Positions 18,167-26,188 of a stretch of 64,000 nt of DNA are shown in pieces. The position numbers and the translations under genes are program-made. The DNA is taken from contig NZ_JADWYI010000001.1 of assembly GCF_016904885.1 (NCBI RefSeq), forward strand, positions 3,968,001 through 4,032,000, written 5' to 3'. Source of the DNA: Archangium primigenium. Lineage in GTDB: Bacteria; Myxococcota; Myxococcia; Myxococcales; Myxococcaceae. The first letter of the stretch is position 1; every line of letters starts with the position of its first letter. The notes under the pieces are model-generated. The model worked only from the letters and a program-made list of their open reading frames with translations. It searched no databases and was not told the DNA's origin.

Positions 18167-18753
18167 GGCGAGGCCACACGGGGCGCGAGCCGCTGCTTCA
18201 CCACCTCCAGGGGCAGGGCCCGGCAGCCGCGCCCGTGGCGTTGCACGGCCACGGCCACCAGCCGGCCGCGGGTGTCGAACAGGGGGCTGCCCGGCGGGAG
18301 CACCAGGTCCACGTCGATGAAGGGACCGGCGCCGCTCCGGGCCTGGGCCGACATGGGCGTCTGACGACGGCCGGGGCCGCGCACCACGCCGATGAGCCAC
18401 TGGCCCTCGGGGCTGCCCGCCGCCACCTGCACCGGCACGGCGGGGTAGGTGCCCGCGGGCGCGGCGACCACGGCCACCTTCAAGGCGGCATCGGCGAGCA
18501 GCACCGTGGCCGGCAGCACCTGGCGCTCGTACTCCACCTGGGCGCCCTCCAGGTTCACGTGGCCCACGGCGGTGAGCACCTGGCCCTCGCCCCCCACGAT
18601 GATGCCCGGGCCGGTGCCGCGGCCTCCCTTCACCGTGACCACCGAGCGCTCGTGCAGCGCCAGGGCGCGTTGGAGGTCCGCACGGGTGGGGCGCTCCGCG
18701 GCGGTCGCGGCGGTGGCCCACAACAAGACGAGGAGGAGCAAGGCGTGGCGCAT
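18163..18753 (-). CDS. Secreted trypsin-fold protein, probably inactive
   Basis: 196 residues with a signal peptide (MRHALLLLVLLW..ATAA). The rest reads as a small chymotrypsin/S1C beta fold: GTGPGIIVGGEGQVLTAVGHV resembles the HtrA G(S)G..I...GyilTnnHV strand with the catalytic His region, and PPGSPLFDTRGRLVAV matches GNSGGPLFN..G.ViGi. The nucleophile Ser of GNSGG is Pro here, and no Asp of the triad is obvious, so it is likely a binding pseudo-protease. It lies directly upstream of and overlaps the CPBP protease gene, which suggests a shared role in surface-protein processing. Confidence 0.7.
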   Translation of the reverse strand: MRHALLLLVLLWATAATAAERPTRADLQRALALHERSVVTVKGGRGTGPGIIVGGEGQVLTAVGHVNLEGAQVEYERQVLPATVLLADAALKVAVVAAPAGTYPAVPVQVAAGSPEGQWLIGVVRGPGRRQTPMSAQARSGAGPFIDVDLVLPPGSPLFDTRGRLVAVAVQRHGRGCRALPLEVVKQRLAPRVASP

Positions 18754-18805
18754 CAAGACGCGGGGGAGCCTAGCACCAACCGTGCGTCTGGTAGTGTGTC
18801 GCGCC

Positions 18806-19441
18806 ATGAAAAGTCCGGCCCGCTTCCTCCTCCCGGTGTGCCTGCTGCTCGTGGCCGCCACCTCCCGCTGCTCTTGCCTCTCCGCGACGACCTCCACGGG
18901 CACGTGCGAGGGCCGCATGGGGGACCTGGATGTCTCGGGCGCGCTGGATCCCGAGAGCGAGCACCACATCCTCTGGCCCTCGGGCGCCAACCCCACCGAG
19001 CGCACGGCGCTCAACCTGAGCTGCGCCAAGGGGGTGCTCAAGGTGCGGGGCATCCTGCCGCGCGTCAGCGTCTTCAAGGACACCCATGCCCTGCCCACCG
19101 GGGACGCGGGCACGCCCTGTCCTCCGGGCGGGAGCGACGCGGGGACGTCGGATGGCGGCGCTGGGGATGCTGGCACCGGGACGTGCACCCCGTCCGGGGG
19201 CGAGACGGACTACAACGCCGTGCGCGAGTGGGAGATCCTCTCCTCGCACCTGGGGCCCGCGCTGGCCTCCGGCTCCGTGGCCGCCGTGCTCAAGCTCGAC
19301 GAGAGCGTGGATGGCACCGTGACGATGACGTTCGCCGATGGCTCCCAGGTGACCATCCGCTTCAACGCCTATCACGAGAGCAGCCTGGACGAGGGCACGC
19401 CGCCGTCCACGGGTGGTGGCTCGGACTCGGATTCCGACTGA
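18806..19441 (+). CDS. Secreted protein of unknown function
   Basis: 211 residues with a signal peptide (FLLPVCLLLVAAT) and an early CSC pair that could be lipid-modified or disulfide-bonded. A middle stretch is Gly/Asp/Thr-rich (GDAGTSDGGAGDAGTG) and the end is Ser/Asp-rich (GGGSDSDSD). No family recognised. It is divergent from the trypsin-like gene across a 52-base spacer that must hold both promoters, and ends 7 bases before the HTTM gene. Confidence 0.75.
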   Translation: MKSPARFLLPVCLLLVAATSRCSCLSATTSTGTCEGRMGDLDVSGALDPESEHHILWPSGANPTERTALNLSCAKGVLKVRGILPRVSVFKDTHALPTGDAGTPCPPGGSDAGTSDGGAGDAGTGTCTPSGGETDYNAVREWEILSSHLGPALASGSVAAVLKLDESVDGTVTMTFADGSQVTIRFNAYHESSLDEGTPPSTGGGSDSDSD

Positions 19442-19448
19442 GTCCGAC

Positions 19449-20756
19449 GTGAGCGCCTGGCGTCAGCGGTTGTCCGAGCCGGTGGACGCGGCCTTCCTGG
19501 TCGCACTGCGCATCTTCCTGGGCGCGGTGCTCACGGTGGCCGTCGTCCGCTACTTCGTGCATGGCTGGATTGGCGCCTACTACGTCGCGCCCCCGATCCT
19601 CTTTCCCTTCCATGGCTTCGGGTGGCTGCGGCCGCTGCCCGGCGGGGGCATGTACGCGCTGTTCGCCGTGCTGGGCGTGCTGGCCGTGGGGCTGATGGTG
19701 GGCGCCTGGCCCCGGGCGTGCGCGGCCCTCTTCGGCGGCCTGTTCGCCTACGTGCAGCTGCTCGACCGCGCGCACTACCTCAACCACTACTACCTGGTGT
19801 GCCTGCTGTGCGGGCTGCTCGCGCTGATGCCCCTGTCCGCGGGCGCGTCCCTCACCGCGCGCCACCGGCCCGGACGGCTCCGCGACACGGTGCCCGCCTG
19901 GACGCTGTACACGCTGCGCGCGCAATTCCTGGTCGTGTACTTCTTCTCGGGGCTCGCCAAGTGGCAGCCGGACTGGCTCGTGCGGCACCAGCCGATGCTC
20001 ATGTGGTTGTCCACGAGCGCGGGGGCACGGCGGCTCGAGCCCCTCGTCTCGGTGGAGACCCTGGCGGCGCTGAGCAGTTGGGGCGGCGCCGCCATCGTGC
20101 TGCTCGCGCCCCCTCTGTTGCTGCTCGAGCGCGTGAGGCCCTACGCCTACGCGGCGCTCGTGGCCTTCCATGTGCTGTCGGGCGCGCTGCTCCCCCTGGG
20201 CATCTTCCCCTGGCTCATGGTGCTGGCGCTGCTCCTCTTCTTCGAGCCCGGGTGGCCCCGGCGCTGGTGGCCCGGCATCACCTCGGGCCAGGGCTCCGGA
20301 GCGCCCGCCCTGGCGCCGCGCTGGCTCCTGGCCGTGCTGGGCGTGCACTTCCTCGTGCAGTGGCTCCTGCCCCTGCGGCACTGGCTCTACCCGGGAGACG
20401 TGCTGTGGAACGAGGAGGGCTTCCGCTTCAGCTGGCACCTGAAGATCCGCGAGAAGCACGGGCACATCCGCTTCTTCGCCACGGATCCCCGCACGGGCGC
20501 GCGCTGGGAGCTGCGTCCCGAGGGCCTGCTCTCCGACAAACAGGCGGGCCGGATGCTGACCCAGCCGGACCTCATCCTCGCCTTCGCTCACGTGCTCGCC
20601 GAGCGCACGGGCATTCCCGGCGTCCAGGTGCGCGCGGACGCGCGGGTCTCCCTCAACGGGCGCCCCTACCAGCCGCTCGTCGATCCCCAGGTGGACCTCG
20701 CCGCCGAGCGGGATGGCTTCGCGCCCAAACCGTGGATCCTCCCGGCGCCGAGGTAA
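19449..20756 (+). CDS. HTTM-domain membrane protein (vitamin K-dependent carboxylase-like)
   Basis: 435 residues with about eight membrane helices in the first ~310 and a soluble C-terminal part. It fits the HTTM (horizontally transferred transmembrane) family related to vitamin K gamma-carboxylase: ARIxLGxVL-type helix 1 (LVALRIFLGAVLTV), a YLNHYYLV helix and YFFSGLAKW. The C-terminal domain (HWLYPGDVLWNEEGFRFSWH) matches bacterial VKGC-like proteins. GTG 19449 is used because it starts 7 bases after the preceding stop and keeps helix 1 near the N-terminus. Whether bacterial members carboxylate proteins is not settled. Confidence 0.8.
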   Translation: MSAWRQRLSEPVDAAFLVALRIFLGAVLTVAVVRYFVHGWIGAYYVAPPILFPFHGFGWLRPLPGGGMYALFAVLGVLAVGLMVGAWPRACAALFGGLFAYVQLLDRAHYLNHYYLVCLLCGLLALMPLSAGASLTARHRPGRLRDTVPAWTLYTLRAQFLVVYFFSGLAKWQPDWLVRHQPMLMWLSTSAGARRLEPLVSVETLAALSSWGGAAIVLLAPPLLLLERVRPYAYAALVAFHVLSGALLPLGIFPWLMVLALLLFFEPGWPRRWWPGITSGQGSGAPALAPRWLLAVLGVHFLVQWLLPLRHWLYPGDVLWNEEGFRFSWHLKIREKHGHIRFFATDPRTGARWELRPEGLLSDKQAGRMLTQPDLILAFAHVLAERTGIPGVQVRADARVSLNGRPYQPLVDPQVDLAAERDGFAPKPWILPAPR

Positions 20757-20829
20757 CCCGTGAGTCAGGGCTCCCGGCACCAGCCCTGATGGGTCCGCAT
20801 CCTGGCTGACCCCTCGGGGCCACTGGACA

Positions 20830-22015
20830 ATGTGGCCCATGCGAACGCATGGGTTGCACGCGACATCATTCGAGTCCACCGCGCAGGGCCAGGTGAAGGC
20901 CCTCGGGCGGGAGTTGAGCCTCAAGGAGCAGGCGCTCGCCGAGGCCCGGGCGCTCGTGGCGCTGTCCTCGCGTGCCCGGGGGCTCGCCCTGGGCGGACGC
21001 GGGCGGCTGCATGGCATGGAGGTGCGGCTGCGGGTGTGCCAGTTGGTGGAGCAGGCCATGGCGGAGGGGGCCCGCCAGGCCTCCGCGTGCCGGCTGTTGG
21101 GCATCTCCGGCCGGACGGTGCAGCGCTGGCGCAAGCCTGGACGACCGCAGGACGGACGCCGGGAGGTCCGGCGACGGCCCGCCAACCGGTTGAGTGATCA
21201 CACCCGCGGGCTCGTCCTGGACCTGCTGCGCTCGCCCGTCTTCGAGGGCCTCTCGCCCCGGCAGATCGTTCCGAGGCTCGCGGACCAGGGCGTGTACGTG
21301 GCCTCGGAGTCCACCATGTACCGCCTGCTGCGCTCCCACAAACGCGCGGTGGCCCCGCCGACCTCCCGCGCGCTCTCCTGGCCGGGACAGGAACGCCACC
21401 TGTCCGCGCCGAACCAGGTGTGGAGCTGGGACATCACCTGCCTGCCCGGTCCGTCACGGGGCGCCTGCTTCTACCTCTACATGATGATGGATGTGTTCAG
21501 CCGCCGCATCATGGGCTGGTCCATCCACGCGGAGGAGCGCGCGGAGCACGCCGCTTGTCTCGTGCGGGGCGCGTGCGCGAACAACCGGGTCGACGCGTCG
21601 GGTCTCGTCCTTCACTCCGATAATGGGCGGCCCATGAAAGGGCTCACCATGCTGTGTGCCCTGCGGCAGCTCGGCATCGTGCCGTCCTTCAGCCGTCCCC
21701 AGGTCAGCAACGACAATCCCCATGCCGAGGCGCTCTTCAGCCTCCTGAAGCGACACAAGGATTACCCCGCGGTGTTCGCCTCGCTCGCGCACGCCCGGGC
21801 CTGGGTGGCTCGCTTCGTTGCCTGGTACAACGGCGAGCGGCCTCACGGCGGCCTGTGTTTCGTCTCCCCGGATGACCGGTACTTCGGGCGGGACCACTCG
21901 GTGCTCGCGCGGAGACGCGCCGTCTACACCCAGGCCCGCCTCCTGGCTTCACGCCGGTGGTCCGCCGGTGCAAGACGCTGGCTCGCGCCCCTTCATGTTT
22001 CCATGAAGGTCAGAA
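20830..22015 (+). mobile_element. IS3-family element remnant
   Basis: Only the orfB part and the last ~40 codons of orfA can be seen. The orfA helix-turn-helix that should lie upstream is gone, and the sequence before 20830 reads straight back to the HTTM gene. At the right side, homology stops after RRWSAGARRW, near 22000. I could not find matching terminal inverted repeats or a target duplication, so edges are approximate. Confidence 0.75.
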
Positions 22016-22137
22016 TTTTCCTGATACGCGGTTTGATCCAGGAGGAATCTACAATTACACCCAAACCATACTCGGCACGCAGGTCATCCCACTCGGAAGG
22101 ACCGCTCACCGAGCGAGCAAAGCAGCGCATCCGGTGA
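20830..22137 (+). pseudogene. IS3-family transposase, truncated at both ends
   Basis: Residues ~20-45 match the leucine-zipper end of orfA (LSLKEQALAEARALVAL). Then orfB follows with its own HTH (ASACRLLGISGRTVQRW), and the integrase core with an intact DDE triad: D in WSWDIT, D in LHSDNG, E in HAEALFSLLK. The C-terminal tail after GARRWLAP does not match IS3 transposases and has lower GC, so the frame reads through into flanking DNA. Without the orfA DNA-binding domain it is probably inactive. Confidence 0.75.
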
Positions 22138-22399
22138 ATGCCCAATAAGCGACATGTTCCTTGACACATACCGACGCACCGGGGCGGTTGAGGTTGCGTC
22201 TGGAGATTCACGGTTCCCCATGAAGGCACGACTGCCGGTGGCAGCATTGTTGTCGCTCGGTGGGGCGTCTCTCCCGTGACCCGGGAAGTAGGGTGCACCT
22301 CGCTCGAGCGGTCCGTGCGGATGGGGGGATGGCGGCCTTCCGCACATGGCCCTGGCGCCATTCACCTGCGTCAAACCCGTGAAGAAACGAGGAACACCT
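22138..22399 (+). other. Spacer between IS remnant and biosynthetic operon
   Basis: 262 bases. TTGACA at 22161-22166 is a fair -35 box, without a convincing -10. At 22220 an ATG opens a 19-codon frame (MKARLPVAALLSLGGASLP) that looks like the beginning of a cut-off signal peptide. GAGGAA at 22388-22394 is the ribosome site for the TTG start at 22400. The stretch ~22005-22160 has clearly lower GC than its surroundings. Confidence 0.5.
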
Positions 22400-23452
22400 T
22401 TGATACGCGTTGGATTGGTTGGCATTGGCGCTCAGACGAAGGAAAACATTCTTCCCTCGCTGCTGCAGATTCCGGACGTCCAGATCGTCGCCGCGTGCGA
22501 CATGTCCCTCGAGCGCGCGGAGGAGGTGAAGAAGTACATCCGCGACGTGCAGGTGTTCCGGGACGTGGCGACGATGATCGACTGCATGGGGCCGGACGCG
22601 CTCGTGCTGGCCTGCCCGCCGCAGGCGCATCGGGACATCTCCCTGCTGGCGATCGAGCGCGGCATCCATGTCTTCGTCGAGAAGCCGCCGTGCTTCACGC
22701 TCAGCGAGCTCAAGGACATGATCGACGCGGCGGCGCGCAAGCGCGTGGTGACGGCCGTGGGCCTCAACTTCCGCTTCGCCCGCCCCATCCAGCACCTGCG
22801 CAAGATCGCCGCGAGCGAGAAGTTCGGCCGGCCGGTGCACATTCAGATCAACCACTACGCGAGCAAGCCCCGCGCCCCCATGTGGGGTCTGTCCTCCACG
22901 CTCCGCTCGTTCCTGCTCGCGCAGACGATCCACTCGATCGATCTGACGACGGCCTTCGGCAAGGACGACGTGACGGACGTGCGCTCCTCCGTCCAGCACG
23001 GCTCGGACGCGATGCTCGCGCGCATCGACCTGTCGTTCTCGTCCGGGCGCTCGGCGTCCATCCTCACGGGCAGCATGTTCCCGTACTTCGAGTTCGACAT
23101 GAAGGTGGTCAGCGACAAGTCGAACATGATCACCCTGGACAACCTCTGGAACATCACCCTGCACGACGCGGAGATCGCCAACCAGGTGGTGGGCGGTGAC
23201 AAGCGTTGGCGCAATGCCTGGCAGCCCGGTCCCCTGGACTCGGGATATGTCCGCAGCGGCTACTTCGGTGAGTTGACCGGGTTCTTCCATGCCATCCGCA
23301 CCGGCGGCCGGTTCGAGGCGGATTTCGAGAGCATGATCCCCACCTTCCAGGTGATCGAGCAGGTGTGCGCGGCCGAGGTTCAGCCGGGTGTCGTGGCGCC
23401 GCCGTCCCTGCGGGTCATCGCGGAGTTCCAGCGGAGCGTGGCCAATGGCTGA
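22400..23452 (+). CDS. GFO/IDH/MocA-family sugar dehydrogenase
   Basis: 350 residues. TTG 22400 is preferred, with GAGGAA six bases upstream, giving MIRVGLVGIGAQTK and the Rossmann GxGxxxK loop. The family motif EKP is seen in VFVEKPP near residue 97, with the substrate domain after. These NAD(P) enzymes oxidise or reduce a sugar or cyclitol hydroxyl. Followed by two PLP aminotransferases and an HAD phosphatase, it could make the keto-sugar for amination, as NtdC-NtdA-NtdB do in kanosamine synthesis in Bacillus. First gene of the island operon; it overlaps the next by 8 bases. Confidence 0.85.
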   Translation: MIRVGLVGIGAQTKENILPSLLQIPDVQIVAACDMSLERAEEVKKYIRDVQVFRDVATMIDCMGPDALVLACPPQAHRDISLLAIERGIHVFVEKPPCFTLSELKDMIDAAARKRVVTAVGLNFRFARPIQHLRKIAASEKFGRPVHIQINHYASKPRAPMWGLSSTLRSFLLAQTIHSIDLTTAFGKDDVTDVRSSVQHGSDAMLARIDLSFSSGRSASILTGSMFPYFEFDMKVVSDKSNMITLDNLWNITLHDAEIANQVVGGDKRWRNAWQPGPLDSGYVRSGYFGELTGFFHAIRTGGRFEADFESMIPTFQVIEQVCAAEVQPGVVAPPSLRVIAEFQRSVANG

Positions 23453-24551
23453 GACGACCCAGAAGCCCAAGCGCGTCATCTCCGACAAGTACCGCGCGAG
23501 CCACGAGGACGACGCGTCCTCGTTGTCCGCCGCCCTGGAGCGGGGCCTGTCGGGCACGTCCGACACCGTCACCGACTACGAGACGGCCCTCAAGGGCTAC
23601 TTCGGCAGCCGCAACGCCATCGCCCTGTCGTCCGGTGGCGCCGCCATCACGGTCGCGCTGGTGGCCGCGGGCGTGAAGGCCGGTGACGAGGTGCTGCTCA
23701 CGCCGACCTGTCCGCTCTGCACCGTCTACCCCATCATGGACATGGGCGCGAAGCCCGTGTTCGTGGACACGCGGCCGGATGGCTTCGGCGTGGACCTGGA
23801 GGACCTCCCCCGGGTGGTGACGCCCAGGACCCGGGCCATCATCGAGATCCCCATGTGGGGCATGCCCACGCAGGTGGACGAGCTCCAGCAGGCCGCGCGC
23901 AAGGCGGGCATCCCGCTCATCCTGGACCTGGCCCACTCGCACGGCTCCACGCTGCACGGCCGGCCGCTGTCCGCCTACGGCGACCTGTCCTGCTTCAGCA
24001 CCCACGAGCGCAAGCCGCTGGCCACCGGCGAGGGCGGCTTCATCCTCACGGACAACGATGACCTGGCCAAGCGCTGCCGGGACTACAGCCGGTTCGGCAA
24101 CCTCAACGGTCGCGACTTCGGCTTGAACTTCAAGCTGGGCGCGCTCGCCGCCGCGCTCGGCACCAGCCGCATCAAGTACCTGGACGCGCAGCTCGCCGCG
24201 CGCCGCCAGAACGCGGAGCGGGTCCTGTCCCGGCTCGAGCATCCGAACGTGCGGCCCTTCACCCAGCTCCCGGGCGCCCAGCACAACTACTACTTCCTCA
24301 CCCTGCGCACGAGCTTCAAGGACAACCGCCGCTTCATCGACTACCTGGACGACAACGGCGTCCCCTCCGACATCAAGCGTTACGGGTGTCGCTGCCTGTA
24401 TGACTTCCCCACGGTGGCCCAGTACCGCCGGGACTGCCCCCAGGGCGAGCGGCTGCTCAACAGCATGACCACCATTCCCGTCCACCCGTCCCTGACCAAG
24501 GACGACATGGACTACATCGTGGGCCTCATCAACGCCTACCGCGAAGGATAG
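23445..24551 (+). CDS. DegT/DnrJ/EryC1/StrS aminotransferase (copy 1)
   Basis: 368 residues. PLP Schiff-base Lys190 lies in STHERKPLATGEGG, with D..H for the pyridine ring in LILDLAHSHG. The family aminates keto-sugars, keto-cyclitols or, in dehydrase variants, removes water. A CPLCTV motif replaces the usual AFTFVAT strand near residue 92. It is clearly paralogous to the aminotransferase at 25070-26188, separated only by a Nudix gene. ATG 23445 lies within the end of the dehydrogenase gene. The substrate cannot be read from sequence. Confidence 0.9.
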   Translation: MAETTQKPKRVISDKYRASHEDDASSLSAALERGLSGTSDTVTDYETALKGYFGSRNAIALSSGGAAITVALVAAGVKAGDEVLLTPTCPLCTVYPIMDMGAKPVFVDTRPDGFGVDLEDLPRVVTPRTRAIIEIPMWGMPTQVDELQQAARKAGIPLILDLAHSHGSTLHGRPLSAYGDLSCFSTHERKPLATGEGGFILTDNDDLAKRCRDYSRFGNLNGRDFGLNFKLGALAAALGTSRIKYLDAQLAARRQNAERVLSRLEHPNVRPFTQLPGAQHNYYFLTLRTSFKDNRRFIDYLDDNGVPSDIKRYGCRCLYDFPTVAQYRRDCPQGERLLNSMTTIPVHPSLTKDDMDYIVGLINAYREG

Positions 24552-24557
24552 CCCGTT

Positions 24558-25073
24558 TTGCACGCCATGGATCCTCGTTTGCCCAAGCAGTGGACCGCGT
24601 CTGGTTTCGTCCTCCATCCGGAGCGCAAGGTGTTGTTGATCCACCACCGCAAGCTCGGTGTCTGGCTCTATCCGGGAGGGCACATCGAGAGCATGGAGTC
24701 GCCGGACGACGCCGTGCTCCGGGAGATCAGCGAGGAGACCGGAATCCAGGCGAGGATCCTGGGTGCACTCGACACGCCCCTGGCCGACGCCGAGGCCGAC
24801 GTGCATGTGCTGCACACGCCCTACCGGGTGCTGTGCGAGCGCATCAACGATCCCAAGGGGCCGCACTACCACATCGACCTCATCTACCTGTGCGTGGCGG
24901 ACGACACCCGGTGCGTCACGAACAACGAGGTCCACGCCGCCCGCTTCTTCGGGCAGGACGAGCTCGCGGACCTGAAGCTGTTCCCGAACTTCCGCGTGCT
25001 GCTGGGGCGGGTGTTCGAGGACGAGGACGTCTGGCGCGCCGTGGCGGCCCAGGCGGGGCAGGTGGCCGCATGA
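24558..25073 (+). CDS. Nudix hydrolase
   Basis: 171 residues. A perfect Nudix box GX5EX7REUXEEXGU runs from GHIESME to REISEETGI (residues ~39-61). These enzymes split nucleoside diphosphates linked to another moiety. The long His-rich loop (PKGPHYHIDL) is typical of MutT/ADP-sugar types. TTG 24558 sits 10 bases after GAAGGAT; ATG 24567 is the alternative. It lies between two paralogous aminotransferases and overlaps the second by ATGA, so it belongs to the pathway. Confidence 0.85.
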   Translation: MHAMDPRLPKQWTASGFVLHPERKVLLIHHRKLGVWLYPGGHIESMESPDDAVLREISEETGIQARILGALDTPLADAEADVHVLHTPYRVLCERINDPKGPHYHIDLIYLCVADDTRCVTNNEVHAARFFGQDELADLKLFPNFRVLLGRVFEDEDVWRAVAAQAGQVAA

Positions 25074-26188
25074 GCACCGCGGCCAGCGCCCCCCGTCGGG
25101 ACGTGCCGTACCGCGAGATCGACGACGCGGTCCGGCACCGGCACGCCGACGACGAGTTCTACCTGCGGCGGGCCCTGGAGACGGGGCTCACCGGCACCGC
25201 GCCCATCGTGGAGCAGTACGAGCGGAAGATCTCCGAGCGCTACGGCCTGCGCCATGTGCTGGCCGTCTCCTCGGGCTCGGCGGCGGTCGCGGTCGCGCTG
25301 GAGGGGGTGGACTGGGAGGTGGGTGACGAGGTCATCGTGCCGCCCAGTTGCCCCATCTGCACGGTGCTGCCGCTCATGGCGCGCGGGCTCACGCCCGTGT
25401 TCTGTGACGTGCGTCCGGACAGCTTCGGGCTCGATCCGCTGGCCCTGGCGCGGGTCGTCTCTCCGCGCACCCGCGCCATCATCGAGGTCCCCATGTGGGG
25501 CTATCCCACGAAGGCGGACGAGCTCCAGGCGCTCGCGCGCTCATTGGATATCCCATTGATCCTCGATCTGGCGCACTGCCACGTGACCCGGCTCCACGGG
25601 AAGTGGCTGGCCGAGTATGGCGACATCGCCTGTTTCAGCACCCACGAGGGCAAGTTCATGTCCACGGGGGAGGGGGGCTTCGTGATGACGAACGATGCCG
25701 CCCGGGACGCGCGGATGCGGGCCTACACGCGCTTTGGCAACCTGGATGGCCAGCGCGTGGGGCTCAACTACAAGCTCGGCGGTTTGCAGGCCGCCGTGGG
25801 GCTCGCGCGGCTGGATGCCATCGACTGGCATCTGGAGGTGCGGGCGCGCAACCGCCAGTTCCTGCTCGAGCGCATCGACAATCCGCTCGTGCGCGAGCTG
25901 CCGCTCGTGGAGGGCGGCGTCATCAACGGCTACGCCATGCTCATGCAGGTGGTGCGTGGGGATGGCCGGCGCTTCGTCGAGCACCTGGTCGCGCACGGTG
26001 TTCCCTCGGACGTGAAGAAGTACGACAACCAGCCTTTGTACAACTACGAGCTCCTGGCGCCCTACCGGCGGGAGTGTGAGAACGCGCGGCGGCTCCTGCG
26101 CTCGCTGACGACGATTCCCCTGCATCCCCAGCTGTCGCCCGAGGATCTCCAGCACATCGTCGACACGGTGAATGCCTATGACGGGTAA
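25070..26188 (+). CDS. DegT/DnrJ/EryC1/StrS aminotransferase (copy 2)
   Basis: 372 residues, PLP Lys195 in STHEGKFMSTGEGG. It shares long near-identical blocks with copy 1: CPxCTV, the IxEVPMWG segment, LILDLAHxH, RFGNL.G...GLN.KLG and TTIP.HP near the C-terminus. The two may act on two different keto groups of one scaffold, as StsC/StsB-type pairs do for streptidine, or form a heterodimer. ATG 25070 overlaps the Nudix stop. It ends inside the next gene's start. Confidence 0.9.
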   Translation: MSTAASAPRRDVPYREIDDAVRHRHADDEFYLRRALETGLTGTAPIVEQYERKISERYGLRHVLAVSSGSAAVAVALEGVDWEVGDEVIVPPSCPICTVLPLMARGLTPVFCDVRPDSFGLDPLALARVVSPRTRAIIEVPMWGYPTKADELQALARSLDIPLILDLAHCHVTRLHGKWLAEYGDIACFSTHEGKFMSTGEGGFVMTNDAARDARMRAYTRFGNLDGQRVGLNYKLGGLQAAVGLARLDAIDWHLEVRARNRQFLLERIDNPLVRELPLVEGGVINGYAMLMQVVRGDGRRFVEHLVAHGVPSDVKKYDNQPLYNYELLAPYRRECENARRLLRSLTTIPLHPQLSPEDLQHIVDTVNAYDG

